This document shows positions 1 through 11,307 of a stretch of DNA of 64,000 nucleotides, piece by piece. A program made the translations under genes and the position numbers. The stretch spans positions 3,472,001 to 3,536,000 of the forward strand of contig NZ_CP011968.1 in assembly GCF_001077535.1 (NCBI RefSeq). Direction: 5' to 3'. Position 1 is the stretch's first letter. Each line of letters begins with the position of its first letter. The notes under the pieces are model-generated. The model had not been told where the DNA came from. It saw only the letters and a list, made by a program, of their open reading frames with translations, and made no database searches. The stretch is from Clostridioides difficile ATCC 9689 = DSM 1296 (lineage in GTDB: Bacteria; Bacillota; Clostridia; Peptostreptococcales; Peptostreptococcaceae).

Positions 1-794
1 CCAATTACTATTAATGCTATTGGCGCACTTATTAATAATACTAAAGTTGGATTTAAAATTGTTTTTAACATGCTAGGTGTTAATTTATCAATGAATTTTT
101 CTATATATGACATCATCCATACTGTTAAAAGTGCAGGGATAACAGATGCTGCATATATAACACCTTGAATTGGTACTCCTATAAATGATATAGGGTCCCC
201 ACTTGATACCCATGCAGAGAAATTTGGATGTAAAAACACACCTACTACTATAACTGCTATTGATGTATTAACATTAAATTTTTTAGCTGCATTTATTGCA
301 AGTATTATAGGCATAAAGTAAAATGCTACATCTCCTATTATATCTAATACTCTATATGTACTTGAATTTGATGATAGCCAATTAAAAGTGGTGCAAAGAG
401 ATAATATAACTTTTATCATCCCAGATGCTGTAAGGGCTGGTATCATAGGTGTCATACAACCAATTATTGTATCTATTATATTATTTAAAATACTATTTTT
501 TTTATTTTTATTTTTTATATCGCTTTTAATATCTCCTGTGGTATTTATCCCCTTATTTATTATTGCATTAAATACAACACCTACCTCATTACCTATTATG
601 ACCTGATATTGAGTTGAAGTTGAGTTTACTCCAACTACCTTATCTATAGATTTTAATTTATCTGCATTGACTTTCTTTTCATCTTTTAAGATGAACCTTA
701 ATCGTGTCATACAATGAGTTAAGTCAATTATATTATCCTTTCCTCCAAGTCCATCAATTATCAATTGAGCTACTTCTTCATATTTATTCTTCAT
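1..794 (-). CDS. PTS IIBC component, beta-glucoside/sucrose/trehalose type (partial)
   Basis: The gene starts at the ATG at 794-792 behind a purine-rich AGAGAGGATAAGG site and runs off the left edge, so about 264 N-terminal residues are visible. The first ~90 residues form an EIIB domain with the phosphorylated cysteine in THCMTRLRF, the hallmark of the glucose/sucrose superfamily. After a basic Lys/Asn linker come hydrophobic segments of an EIIC permease. The protein would import and phosphorylate a disaccharide at the membrane, using a general or separately encoded EIIA. It is the last gene seen of a minus-strand group with GH1, GH65 and beta-phosphoglucomutase, which suggests the substrate is an alpha-linked disaccharide such as trehalose. 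Substrate is inferred from neighbours only, and any C-terminal EIIA is out of view. Confidence 0.88.
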   Translation of the reverse strand, partial: MKNKYEEVAQLIIDGLGGKDNIIDLTHCMTRLRFILKDEKKVNADKLKSIDKVVGVNSTSTQYQVIIGNEVGVVFNAIINKGINTTGDIKSDIKNKNKKNSILNNIIDTIIGCMTPMIPALTASGMIKVILSLCTTFNWLSSNSSTYRVLDIIGDVAFYFMPIILAINAAKKFNVNTSIAVIVVGVFLHPNFSAWVSSGDPISFIGVPIQGVIYAASVIPALLTVWMMSYIEKFIDKLTPSMLKTILNPTLVLLISAPIALIVI

Positions 795-832
795 ACCTTA
801 TCCTCTCTTTTAAAATAATTTTTAATATAATT

Positions 833-1504
833 TTAATCCAAATTAATCTTTTTACTCCAAGCTTGTAATAGTGTATTGTAATTTAATAAGCTAGTATCTT
901 CTACAATATGGTCATATTTTCCTAGTACTTCTTTTTTCCCCACACCAATTGATGTCATATTAGCAGCATTTATAGCTTTAATACCTGAATAAGAATCTTC
1001 TATTCCTACACAATCATATTGTTTTAAATTTAGAATCTTGCTCCCTTCAATAAAAATATCAGGATATGGTTTTCCCCTTTTTAATAAAGATGGATTTACT
1101 ATACAATCAAATTCATCTTTTATTCCCAAAGATTCTAATATCCTAGGTGCATTCTTACTAGCAGATGCTATTCCCAATTTCACATTATTTTTTTTAAGTT
1201 CTTTTATAAGCTCATTTATCCCTGGTAATATATCTTTATATGTTAATGAGTTTATTAACTTTATATAAATGTTATTTTTTTCTTCACACACCTTTAACTT
1301 TTCCTCTTTAGTATAACTATCTACTTTATTAGCAGATAACAATATTTTATCTAATGATTCTTCCCTGCTTATGCCTTTTAATTTTTCATTAAAAGTTTCA
1401 TCTATTTCTATATCTAGCGATTTTGCTATCTCATGCCAAGCTTCAAAATGATACTTAGCAGTATCTGTTATAACTCCATCAAGATCAAATAAGACTGCTT
1501 TCAT
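833..1504 (-). CDS. pgmB: beta-phosphoglucomutase (HAD superfamily)
   Basis: This 223-residue protein begins MKAVLFDLDGVITDT, the HAD motif I with nucleophile Asp8 and acid/base Asp10 that is typical of beta-PGM. HAD motif II appears as GIASASKN (about residue 115) and the Mg-binding acidic motif as GIEDSYSGI (about residue 167). The family converts beta-glucose 1-phosphate to glucose 6-phosphate. Beta-G1P is the product of GH65 phosphorylases, and a GH65 gene ends one base from this start codon. The pairing makes the function secure. It is probably translated from the same mRNA as its neighbours. Confidence 0.93.
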   Translation of the reverse strand: MKAVLFDLDGVITDTAKYHFEAWHEIAKSLDIEIDETFNEKLKGISREESLDKILLSANKVDSYTKEEKLKVCEEKNNIYIKLINSLTYKDILPGINELIKELKKNNVKLGIASASKNAPRILESLGIKDEFDCIVNPSLLKRGKPYPDIFIEGSKILNLKQYDCVGIEDSYSGIKAINAANMTSIGVGKKEVLGKYDHIVEDTSLLNYNTLLQAWSKKINLD

Positions 1505-1505
1505 A

Positions 1506-3896
1506 TTAATTACTCCCTTTAAAACAATTATTAACTTCTATTATGTTCTTTGATAATTTTATTTCTTTATTATCATGTAATATGGTTATATTTCTACCTT
1601 TGATTAACTTATAATAAGATTTATATTCTTCTATATTTACAGAAACTAAATTATCTCTAAATAATATATTAAATTTAATATTTTTCCAGTGTTTAGGTAT
1701 CCTTGGTTCAAAACTTAATTTATCATTTTTTATTTTCATTCCTGCAAATCCATATACTAAACTCATCCATGTTCCACCCATATTAGCAGCATGTATTCCA
1801 TCACTTGTATTTTTTTGTAGGTTATTAATATCCATTAATGCTGTGTCCATAAAATAGTTATAAGCTTTTTCATGATTTCCAATTTCACTTGCCATCATTC
1901 CAAATATTGACCTTGACAAAGATGAATCATGAGTAGTTATTTTTTCATAGTATTCAAAATCTCTCTTCTTTTGTTCTAAGCTAAACTCATCAGGGAAAAG
2001 CAACGCTGAAAGTACAGTATCTGCTTGTTTATTTACTTGATATCTATATATTGTTAATGGATGATAATGAAGAAGTAATGGATATTTTTCTTTTGGTGTA
2101 TTTTTAAAATCCCATACTGATTTTTCTAAAAATGAATCGTCTTGTTTGCTTATTTTCTTCTCTTCATCATATGGTAAATACATATTTTGAGCGGCATTTA
2201 TCCAGTTTTTCACTTCATATTCTTGTAATTTAACTTTTCTAAATACTTCATTTGAAAATAAATTATGCTTAAATTTATCTACCATCTGTACTGCATATAT
2301 TAAATTATACTTAGCCATTAAATTAGTGTAGTAATTATTGTTTACTATTGCTGTATATTCATCTGGTCCTGTTACTCCATTTATACAGAATTTATTATTT
2401 TTTGATTCTATATAATCTCCAAATTCAACCCAAAATCTTGCTGTTTCTATAAGAATTTCTAAGCCATTTTGCATCATAAATTCTTCATCATTAGTTGCTT
2501 CAAAATACGTTCTAATACCATAAGCTATATCTGCATTTATATGAAACTGTGCTGTTCCTGCTGGATAATATGCACTGCATTCATTACCATTTATAGTTCT
2601 CCATGAATATAAGCAACCTTTATTTATTCCAAGTTCTCTAGCTCTTTCTCTTGATGCATCTAAGATTGAGTATCTATAATCTAATAAAGCTCTAGCAATG
2701 GATGGTTGAGTATATATAAAAAATGGTAATATATACATTTCTGTATCCCAGAAATAATGCCCCTCATAGCCATCACCTGTAAGACCTTTTGCTGATATAT
2801 TAGTCTTTCCATCTCTTCCTGCTGATTGATAAATATGAAATAAATTGGTTTTTATCCCCAGTTGAAGAGTTTTATCGCCTTCAATCTCTACATCAGAGGT
2901 TGTCCAAAACTCATTCATTTTCTTTCTCTGAATATTTTTGACTTTATCAAATCCAATATTACATGCTTCTCTTAAAACCAATTCTAATGATTTTAAATGT
3001 GCTTCTGATTCTAAACATTTTAACGACTCCAGACATTCTAATGATTTTAAACGTTCTTCATTTAGATTTAAATCAGAATATACTCTACTATAGCCTACAA
3101 CAATTTCTAAATTTAACCTTTCATCTTTTTTGGCATAGACTTCTATTTCTCGCTCAATACATTCATCTGAAACATTATAGGTCTCATTTGTAATATTTCC
3201 ACAAGTAATATATGAATCAAACCCACACCATAACCCTAATCTACTTCTTTCTGTAACTAAATTCATAAAATACTTATTGTTATATTTTTTTACATTAATT
3301 TTAAATTGCTTCTTATTTATAGATGCCACTCTTGGGTCATCTACTTTTTCACAATTAAACTTCTCCATACTATTTTCCATTTTATTTTTAAATTTTATTT
3401 TTCCATTAAAATTCAATGGTGTTATTGTATATGAAATCATCATTAATTCTTCTATATCTTGTGATACTAATCTTTCTATAGATACTTTAACTTTTCTACC
3501 ACAAGAGTTTTCCCATATAAATGAACGTTTAAGAATCCCTTCATTTAAATCTAGTATCCTAGAATGTTCACTTGTAATACCTTTTGATAAATCAAAATAA
3601 TCTCCTTCAATAGAGAAATTTACTATATGAGCATTAGGTAACTTACAGATAGTCTGATTTTGTTTTGCATAGCCATAAGCGCTTTCTCCATATGTAATTG
3701 GAGATTCTTCATAAAATCCATTTACATATGTACCCATATTATCTACATACTCATTATTAAAATCAGACTCTTCAATATTCCCTCTAACTCCTAAATGTCC
3801 ATTCGCTAGTGTAAACAGCGTTTCATTGGATTTTATTGTATCCTTACTAAACCCTTGCTCTATAAGTTGGTCCTTAGTAGTAAATATTAAACTCAT
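1506..3896 (-). CDS. glycoside hydrolase family 65 phosphorylase (possibly disaccharide-6-phosphate phosphorylase)
   Basis: The 796-residue protein has the GH65 layout: an N-terminal beta-sandwich (NGHLGVRGN near the start), a long linker, an (alpha/alpha)6 barrel and a small C-terminal beta domain. The barrel contains the GVTGPDEYTAIVNNN stretch, whose Glu is the family's catalytic acid, and the family motif GYEGHYFWDTEMY. Members phosphorolyse maltose, trehalose, kojibiose or nigerose, or trehalose 6-phosphate, giving beta-glucose 1-phosphate. The adjacent beta-PGM and PTS IIBC resemble the lactococcal trehalose-6-phosphate phosphorylase pathway, so a phosphorylated substrate is plausible but unproved. 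The ATG at 3896 follows AGAAAGGAGTG at good spacing. Confidence 0.88.
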   Translation of the reverse strand: MSLIFTTKDQLIEQGFSKDTIKSNETLFTLANGHLGVRGNIEESDFNNEYVDNMGTYVNGFYEESPITYGESAYGYAKQNQTICKLPNAHIVNFSIEGDYFDLSKGITSEHSRILDLNEGILKRSFIWENSCGRKVKVSIERLVSQDIEELMMISYTITPLNFNGKIKFKNKMENSMEKFNCEKVDDPRVASINKKQFKINVKKYNNKYFMNLVTERSRLGLWCGFDSYITCGNITNETYNVSDECIEREIEVYAKKDERLNLEIVVGYSRVYSDLNLNEERLKSLECLESLKCLESEAHLKSLELVLREACNIGFDKVKNIQRKKMNEFWTTSDVEIEGDKTLQLGIKTNLFHIYQSAGRDGKTNISAKGLTGDGYEGHYFWDTEMYILPFFIYTQPSIARALLDYRYSILDASRERARELGINKGCLYSWRTINGNECSAYYPAGTAQFHINADIAYGIRTYFEATNDEEFMMQNGLEILIETARFWVEFGDYIESKNNKFCINGVTGPDEYTAIVNNNYYTNLMAKYNLIYAVQMVDKFKHNLFSNEVFRKVKLQEYEVKNWINAAQNMYLPYDEEKKISKQDDSFLEKSVWDFKNTPKEKYPLLLHYHPLTIYRYQVNKQADTVLSALLFPDEFSLEQKKRDFEYYEKITTHDSSLSRSIFGMMASEIGNHEKAYNYFMDTALMDINNLQKNTSDGIHAANMGGTWMSLVYGFAGMKIKNDKLSFEPRIPKHWKNIKFNILFRDNLVSVNIEEYKSYYKLIKGRNITILHDNKEIKLSKNIIEVNNCFKGSN

Positions 3897-3921
3897 AATA
3901 ACACTCCTTTCTTAAAATGAA

Positions 3922-5774
<1,853 letters not shown>

Positions 5775-6662
5775 TCATTTTGAGACACTCCCTTTTTTTT
5801 CCAAGCTATTATATCTTTTTTTAAATTCTAATGGAGAGACTCCAATTTTTTCTTTAAATACTCTGTAAAAAGTTTTTGTACTTCCAAAACCAACTTCTTC
5901 AACCAAATCTACAATGGATATATTGTTATTAAGTAATATCCACTTTGCTTTTTCTAATCTATATTCATTTAAAAAAGTTATAAATGTTTTTCCTGTATTT
6001 TTTTTGAAAAATTTAGTAAAATAATATACACTAAATCCTACTTCATAAGACACATCTTCTAATTTTATAGGTTGTTTATAATTTTTTTCTACATATTTGA
6101 ATATATTGTTCAATCTCTCTAATATCTCTTTAGAGTTTATTTCATATTCTACTGTATTTTCTTCAATTTCTCTAGGAATCTGTCTATATAATATAGGAAT
6201 TAAATTATACATTTTACCTTTTATTGCATAACTATATCCTTCTATTTTGTATAGGTCTTCATTGTAGATATCTATCAATATATCGAAAACTGACTTTCTT
6301 ATTTTTGCTGACCAATCTCTACTACATTTTTTTATACTACTGAATAAATTAATTAAGCTTTCTTTCTCCTCATTTAATAAAATTAAATCATTAAAAAAAG
6401 ATATATCAAATTGAAATACTAATCTTTCACTTCCCGGTGATGGCAGTATATAATGAATATCTCCTCCTTTTATTATCACTATCTCGCCTTTTTTTAATTG
6501 CATAGGCTTGTCATTTATAAATAGATTTACTACACCTTCTGTTATAAGTAATATTTCTATTTCCTTATGCCAGTGTGGTGTTGTTAATACTTCTCCTTCA
6601 TTTGATAGAGTACGAAAAGGAAATTCATGTATTAATTTAGGCATTTCTAAATATATTGCCAT
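5775..6662 (-). CDS. AraC-family transcriptional regulator with cupin sensor domain
   Basis: The 295-residue protein has an N-terminal cupin domain (TPHWHKEIEILLITEG, about residues 28-43, then GEIVIIKGGDIHYI) for sugar sensing. The C-terminal ~100 residues form two helix-turn-helix motifs: LEDVSYEVGFSVYYFTKFFK and VEEVGFGSTKTFYRVFKEKI. It most likely activates the GH1-GH65-pgmB-PTS operon immediately downstream, reading in the same direction. The ATG at 6662 follows AGAGAGGAGAGGAT. A terminator separates it from the operon, so it is transcribed separately. Confidence 0.9.
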   Translation of the reverse strand: MAIYLEMPKLIHEFPFRTLSNEGEVLTTPHWHKEIEILLITEGVVNLFINDKPMQLKKGEIVIIKGGDIHYILPSPGSERLVFQFDISFFNDLILLNEEKESLINLFSSIKKCSRDWSAKIRKSVFDILIDIYNEDLYKIEGYSYAIKGKMYNLIPILYRQIPREIEENTVEYEINSKEILERLNNIFKYVEKNYKQPIKLEDVSYEVGFSVYYFTKFFKKNTGKTFITFLNEYRLEKAKWILLNNNISIVDLVEEVGFGSTKTFYRVFKEKIGVSPLEFKKRYNSLEKKGSVSK

Positions 6663-6761
6663 ATATATCCTCTCCTCTCTAGTGTCTAAAAATTAATTTA
6701 TACTATTTAAAAGAATACACATTTTATTTTAAAAACCTCAAATTTATAATTTATACAATAC

Positions 6762-7211
6762 CTACACTTCATAAAATATATCTAATATTTCTTTTTTTGT
6801 ATGTGCATTTAAAAGTCTTTCACCTATATTTTTACCACCTAAAATGTAAGCTATTTTAGATATTAATATCATATCTTCATTGCCTCCAGATTGTGGCATA
6901 GCAAACATAATTATTACTTTTACAGGTAAGCCATCTATACTTGGCCAATCTACACCTTTTTTAGATTTACCTATTACTACAGATGCCTTCTTTACATATT
7001 TTGTTTTTCCATGTGGCATGGCCATTTGATAACCTATACTAGTAGAGCCTATTTTTTCTCTATGTTTTAATGCCTTTATAAACTTACTTTTTAAAGTTAT
7101 ACTTCCTGTATCGTATAATTTATCTACTAATTCCTGTATTATGCCTTCTTTTGTAGTTGATTTCAAATCTAAAATAATGCTTTCTTCTGTTAATATTTCT
7201 CTAATTTCCAT
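6762..7211 (-). CDS. PTS EIIA component, fructose/mannitol type
   Basis: At 149 residues this is a stand-alone PTS_EIIA_2 domain. The phosphorylated histidine lies in MAMPHGKTKY (about residue 66). Supporting motifs are STSIGYQMAMPHG and MFAMPQSGGNEDMI. It accepts phosphate from HPr and passes it to an EIIB. Its start overlaps the end of the PRD regulator gene by 11 bases, so the two are translationally coupled. In similar clusters such an EIIA also sets the activity of the regulator's PRD domains. Confidence 0.9.
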   Translation of the reverse strand: MEIREILTEESIILDLKSTTKEGIIQELVDKLYDTGSITLKSKFIKALKHREKIGSTSIGYQMAMPHGKTKYVKKASVVIGKSKKGVDWPSIDGLPVKVIIMFAMPQSGGNEDMILISKIAYILGGKNIGERLLNAHTKKEILDIFYEV

Positions 7212-9108
7212 TTGTTTTCTCCAATAGATTATTCTTAAATAATATTTTAATATCCTCTTTGCTCTTGCAATCTATTATATAGTTTATATAGTTCTTTTGC
7301 CTATATAAATTTGATATTTCCATTAAAATATTCTTTAAAAAACTTTGATTACTAATTTCTAAATAAATATCAATAGTTCTAGTAACATTATTGATATTCA
7401 TTATCCCTTTATTTAATTTACTTTGCTTATGTATATATATATTTAAATCTTTTCCTAATGAAATAGATTCATATTTACTCCCTAAATTCACACCTATTAA
7501 ACTTTCCATCTGAGCTACATCAAAATTAAAATATATATTATCTTCTAAATACATTCCTAATAAGTTTGTATCTAAGTTCATACTTTTTTTAGGTTTAGAA
7601 AGTAAAGCATTTTTTATATTATTAATATCATTTTCCATTAATAGTACTGATACAACTATATGTAATTTATCTTTCAAATCTAAGTTTACAGTAGATATTA
7701 CAAAGTCTACATCATCTAAATTTCGCTTACTCAACTGATGCATAGGAACTATATCAACTATAGTCCATTCAGGAAATTCTCTTTTTAATCTGGCTGCAAG
7801 GAGCTGAGATGTTCCATATCCTGTATGACAAACTACTATTACTCTTTTACTACTCATATTTCTTTCTATTGCCGCTTGAAAATATGTGGCAAGATATGAA
7901 ACTTCATCTATACTAATATTCTTCAGATTATCATACTCTGTCATAATATTTATAGTCATCATACATAATCCCAGCACATCTGAAAATCGCTCTTGTATCT
8001 CTCCTAACAACGGGTTTTTTATTTGGATATCATATCTTAATCTGTTTAACATAGGCCTTACATGAGATGCTAGACTTTTTTGTAGTAAGTCATCATTTTT
8101 GAGATTTATATTTAAAAATTGTGACATATTCTCTATCATTATAGATGAAACTTTTTCACTTTCACTTAATCTATCTGATTCATCATTGTAACTACTATTA
8201 TTTTCGCTACTAAATCCAGATGATACCAAAAAAATATATATGTACATAAGTTCATCTTTCGTTATTTTTACTCTGTATCTATTTTCTATTTTATCTATAA
8301 GTGTAGTGACATTTTTATATACTAACTCGTCCAAATTATCTACAGAAATTTCTCTTTCTTTCTGAGATTCTATTTGATTACCTTCTTCGATTCTCTTTAA
8401 ACATATAAGTATATGGGTAATTAAATTTATATAGTAGGGCTGATTTATAGTATATCCTAAATTGTATTCTAATTCTGTAATTATAGTTTCTACAAATATA
8501 ATAGAATCAATATCAAATAAATTTATCAATGCACTAAATGTAGCAGAATCTAATCTTGTTAACTCAGATATATCATGTTGTTCATAATTTTCATCTAATA
8601 AATCATCCATCATTTTGGCAATCGATTTCCTTATATCCACTTCTTTACCTATAATCTTAGTTCCTTCTAAAGTTTTATTAAGTTTTAAATTGTATTCTTT
8701 TATCCATGCCTCTATATATTTAAAATCATTTACTATAGAAGTTTTACTTACATAATATTTATCTGCTAACTGATTTATTGAAGTTATATTATTTGAATTT
8801 AGCAATAAATACTTTAAAATCTCCATTCTTCTCTGCTCTACTGATAAAGATTTATTTTCCTTCGATTGTATATTTAAACTATTAATTAAGTCTATGTTCT
8901 TCTTTGCTAAATCTTCTATTAATATTCCATAGCCTCTTTTTATATCAATTTTTATATTAAAAGTTTCTAAATATTTCTCAATCATCTTCAAATCTTTTTG
9001 TAAAGTTTTATCAGATACATTTAATTTATCTTTAAAGTATTTTATAGGTCTATATTTATTTTCGTTTAGTATCAATTTAAGAAATTCAATTTGCCTCGAC
9101 ACAAGCAT
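7201..9108 (-). CDS. PRD-containing transcriptional activator (MtlR/LicR-like)
   Basis: The 635-residue protein has the modular layout of DNA-binding PRD activators. Two N-terminal HTH domains cover about residues 5-150 (KLNVSDKTLQKDLKMIEKYL; INQLADKYYVSKTSIVNDFK). Two PRD domains cover about 190-410. An EIIB-like domain with Cys in VVCHTGYGTSQLLAARL starts about residue 425, and a weak EIIA-like tail follows. There is no short RNA-binding CAT domain, so it is not a BglG antiterminator. It probably controls the adjacent aldolase and fructose-type PTS genes. It sits downstream of their terminator and upstream-overlaps the EIIA gene. Confidence 0.9.
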   Translation of the reverse strand: MLVSRQIEFLKLILNENKYRPIKYFKDKLNVSDKTLQKDLKMIEKYLETFNIKIDIKRGYGILIEDLAKKNIDLINSLNIQSKENKSLSVEQRRMEILKYLLLNSNNITSINQLADKYYVSKTSIVNDFKYIEAWIKEYNLKLNKTLEGTKIIGKEVDIRKSIAKMMDDLLDENYEQHDISELTRLDSATFSALINLFDIDSIIFVETIITELEYNLGYTINQPYYINLITHILICLKRIEEGNQIESQKEREISVDNLDELVYKNVTTLIDKIENRYRVKITKDELMYIYIFLVSSGFSSENNSSYNDESDRLSESEKVSSIMIENMSQFLNINLKNDDLLQKSLASHVRPMLNRLRYDIQIKNPLLGEIQERFSDVLGLCMMTINIMTEYDNLKNISIDEVSYLATYFQAAIERNMSSKRVIVVCHTGYGTSQLLAARLKREFPEWTIVDIVPMHQLSKRNLDDVDFVISTVNLDLKDKLHIVVSVLLMENDINNIKNALLSKPKKSMNLDTNLLGMYLEDNIYFNFDVAQMESLIGVNLGSKYESISLGKDLNIYIHKQSKLNKGIMNINNVTRTIDIYLEISNQSFLKNILMEISNLYRQKNYINYIIDCKSKEDIKILFKNNLLEKTNGN

Positions 9109-9278
9109 ACTTAGCCCTCCCTACCTATGTTTATATATTTCTATGTTTATATTAAGTACTATTTTAACATATTTACTAACTATGTAAAATTACTAAGATA
9201 CTTCTGTATCATAAAAGAATTTATGATACACCTTACTAAATTGATATAATAAGATAATATAATTTCAAAATAAAAATT

Positions 9279-9318
9279 AAGGATATTTAGAAGTAGTTAA
9301 CTGATTCTAAATATCCTT
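9279..9318 (-). terminator. terminator after the fructose-type PTS gene
   Basis: A perfect 14-bp stem (AAGGATATTTAGAA and its complement) with a 12-base loop is followed on the minus strand by TTAATTTTTATTTT. It lies 59 bases past the PTS stop codon and ends the aldolase-PTS transcript. The downstream regulator therefore needs its own promoter in 9109-9278. Confidence 0.85.
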
Positions 9319-9376
9319 ATTATTATTCTATATACTTGTTGTTATTCCATTAATTATTTTTACTATTATTTATAAT

Positions 9377-11272
9377 TTAAGCACCAAGTAATTCAACTTC
9401 ACTATTTTCACTCCTTATAGTAGGCTTTGTTACCCCTATAATCAATGCTGTTATTACTGTACCAATCAATATACAAGCTATATATGCAACTGGTGCACTA
9501 CATGCAAATGGTATTACAAATATTCCCCCATGTGGTGCCATTAAAGTTATATCTAAACTCATACATATTGCCCCACCTATACAAGAACCAATTATATTTG
9601 CTGGAATCATTCTTAATGGGTCTGCAGCTGCAAACGGTATTGCGCCTTCTGTTATGAAAGATGCCCCCATTATAGCAGTTGGTAGAGATGACTTTCTTTC
9701 TTCTTTAGTAAACTTATTTTTGAATATTAACATAGCTAATGATATTGCTAATGGAGGTACCATTCCTCCTACCATTAATGCTGCTGATGGTTCAAATATA
9801 TTACTTGAAAACATAGCCAATCCAAAAGCTGAAGCTGTTTTATTAATAGGTCCTCCCATATCTGATGCCATCATCCCTGCTAATATTGCACCTAATAATA
9901 CTTTATTAGTTCCAGACATACTTTGTAACCAAGATTGTAAAGCTTCATTTAACCATGATGCTGGCGTATTAACTACAAAGAACATTATAGCTCCACTCGT
10001 AAATGCAATCAAAAGTGGACATATCAATACAGCATTTACTCCTTTTAATACATCTGGTAAATTTTCTGTTATCTTCATTACTCCTAAAGCTATATATCCT
10101 GTTGCAAAACCAGCTACCATACCACCTATAAAACCTGAACCTCCAATAACTGCCATAAAACCAGCTATCATAGCAGGAGCAAATCCTTGTCTTCCTGCTA
10201 TTGATTTAGCTATAAAACCAGCAAGTATCGGTATAAATAACTTAAATGCTGAATCGCCTCCAAGTTGTCCAAAGAATCCAGCTATAGGGTTGTATGTTTC
10301 ATGAGTTGGGTCTGATGCAAATATACCAAACATAAAAGCTATGGCTATACCAATTCCACCTATCACTACAAATGGAATCATTTCAGATACACCACTCATT
10401 AAGTGCTTATAAACACCCTTTTTCTCTGACCCTTGAAGCATTTCTTTTGAATCTTCTAAAGTCTTTCCACCTGGTTTAATTTCTTTAGCCATTCCATTTT
10501 CAGCGTTTATAATTAAATTTTTAGCTAATGAAACATTCTTAGCATCTACTACTTTCTTTTGTAGCACTTTCTTTCCTATAAATCTACTCAGTTGAACTTC
10601 TTTATCACAAGCTATTATTACGTATTCAGCTCTTTTTATATCTTCTTTAGTCAACTTATTTTCTACACCTATAGCTCCATGAGTTTCTATTTTAACTTCA
10701 TATCCAAGTTCTTGACCTGCTTCCTCTAATGCTTTTTTTGCCATAAAAGTATGAGCTATACCTGTTGGACATCCTGTTATCCCAACTATAAGACCTTTAT
10801 TTTGATTATTACTAAAATCTCCTGATTCTGCAGCTTTATTATTAAATATACTTAATATTTCGTATGGAGTTTCTGCACTTAGTAGATGCTTAAGAAAATT
10901 TTCTTCCATTAGATATGTAGCTAGTTTAGATATAATCTTAAGATGTTCATCTGAACCTGATTCTGGAACTGCTATCATAAAAAATGACCTAAGTTTTTGA
11001 CCATCATTATCTGTAATCTCTCTATCTGTTCTTAAATACATCATTACAGGTTGATTTACTACATTTGACTTAGCATGAGGTATAGCTATTAAATTACCCA
11101 TATTAGTTGATGATTCTTTTTCACGTTTATTAATATCAGCTATAAACTTTTCTTTATTATTTATATAATTTCCATGGTACAAATGATTTGCCATATAATT
11201 AATTACATCTTTTTTTGTTTGTAATTGTTTATCTAGTACAATACAATCGCTTCGTAGTATTTTACCTATCAT
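9377..11272 (-). CDS. PTS fructose-family transporter, IIABC fusion
   Basis: The 631 residues hold three domains in the order A-B-C. EIIA (about 1-145) has its phosphorylated His in LIAIPHAKSN. EIIB (about 160-260) has its Cys in GITGCPTGIAHTFMAKKAL. The membrane EIIC (about 285-620) contains MASDMGGPINKTASAFG and FITEGAIPFAAADP, hallmarks of the fructose/mannose/2-O-glycerate group. It imports a hexose with phosphorylation. Because an aldolase precedes it and no fructose-1-phosphate kinase is present, it may serve a ketose other than fructose, or use fruK elsewhere. Substrate is not settled by sequence. Confidence 0.93.
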   Translation of the reverse strand: MIGKILRSDCIVLDKQLQTKKDVINYMANHLYHGNYINNKEKFIADINKREKESSTNMGNLIAIPHAKSNVVNQPVMMYLRTDREITDNDGQKLRSFFMIAVPESGSDEHLKIISKLATYLMEENFLKHLLSAETPYEILSIFNNKAAESGDFSNNQNKGLIVGITGCPTGIAHTFMAKKALEEAGQELGYEVKIETHGAIGVENKLTKEDIKRAEYVIIACDKEVQLSRFIGKKVLQKKVVDAKNVSLAKNLIINAENGMAKEIKPGGKTLEDSKEMLQGSEKKGVYKHLMSGVSEMIPFVVIGGIGIAIAFMFGIFASDPTHETYNPIAGFFGQLGGDSAFKLFIPILAGFIAKSIAGRQGFAPAMIAGFMAVIGGSGFIGGMVAGFATGYIALGVMKITENLPDVLKGVNAVLICPLLIAFTSGAIMFFVVNTPASWLNEALQSWLQSMSGTNKVLLGAILAGMMASDMGGPINKTASAFGLAMFSSNIFEPSAALMVGGMVPPLAISLAMLIFKNKFTKEERKSSLPTAIMGASFITEGAIPFAAADPLRMIPANIIGSCIGGAICMSLDITLMAPHGGIFVIPFACSAPVAYIACILIGTVITALIIGVTKPTIRSENSEVELLGA

Positions 11273-11307
11273 AAATTCTCCCCTCCTTTTAATTTGTTAC
11301 CTCATAA

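Noticed and set aside
7201-9108. BglG-type RNA-binding antiterminator
   Set aside because: It has two HTH domains plus EIIB-like domain and no short CAT domain; the nearby hairpin at 9279 behaves as a plain terminator.
9654-10304. 216-codon plus-strand frame inside the PTS IIABC gene
   Set aside because: It is antisense to the well-conserved EIIC domain and has no family match by eye.
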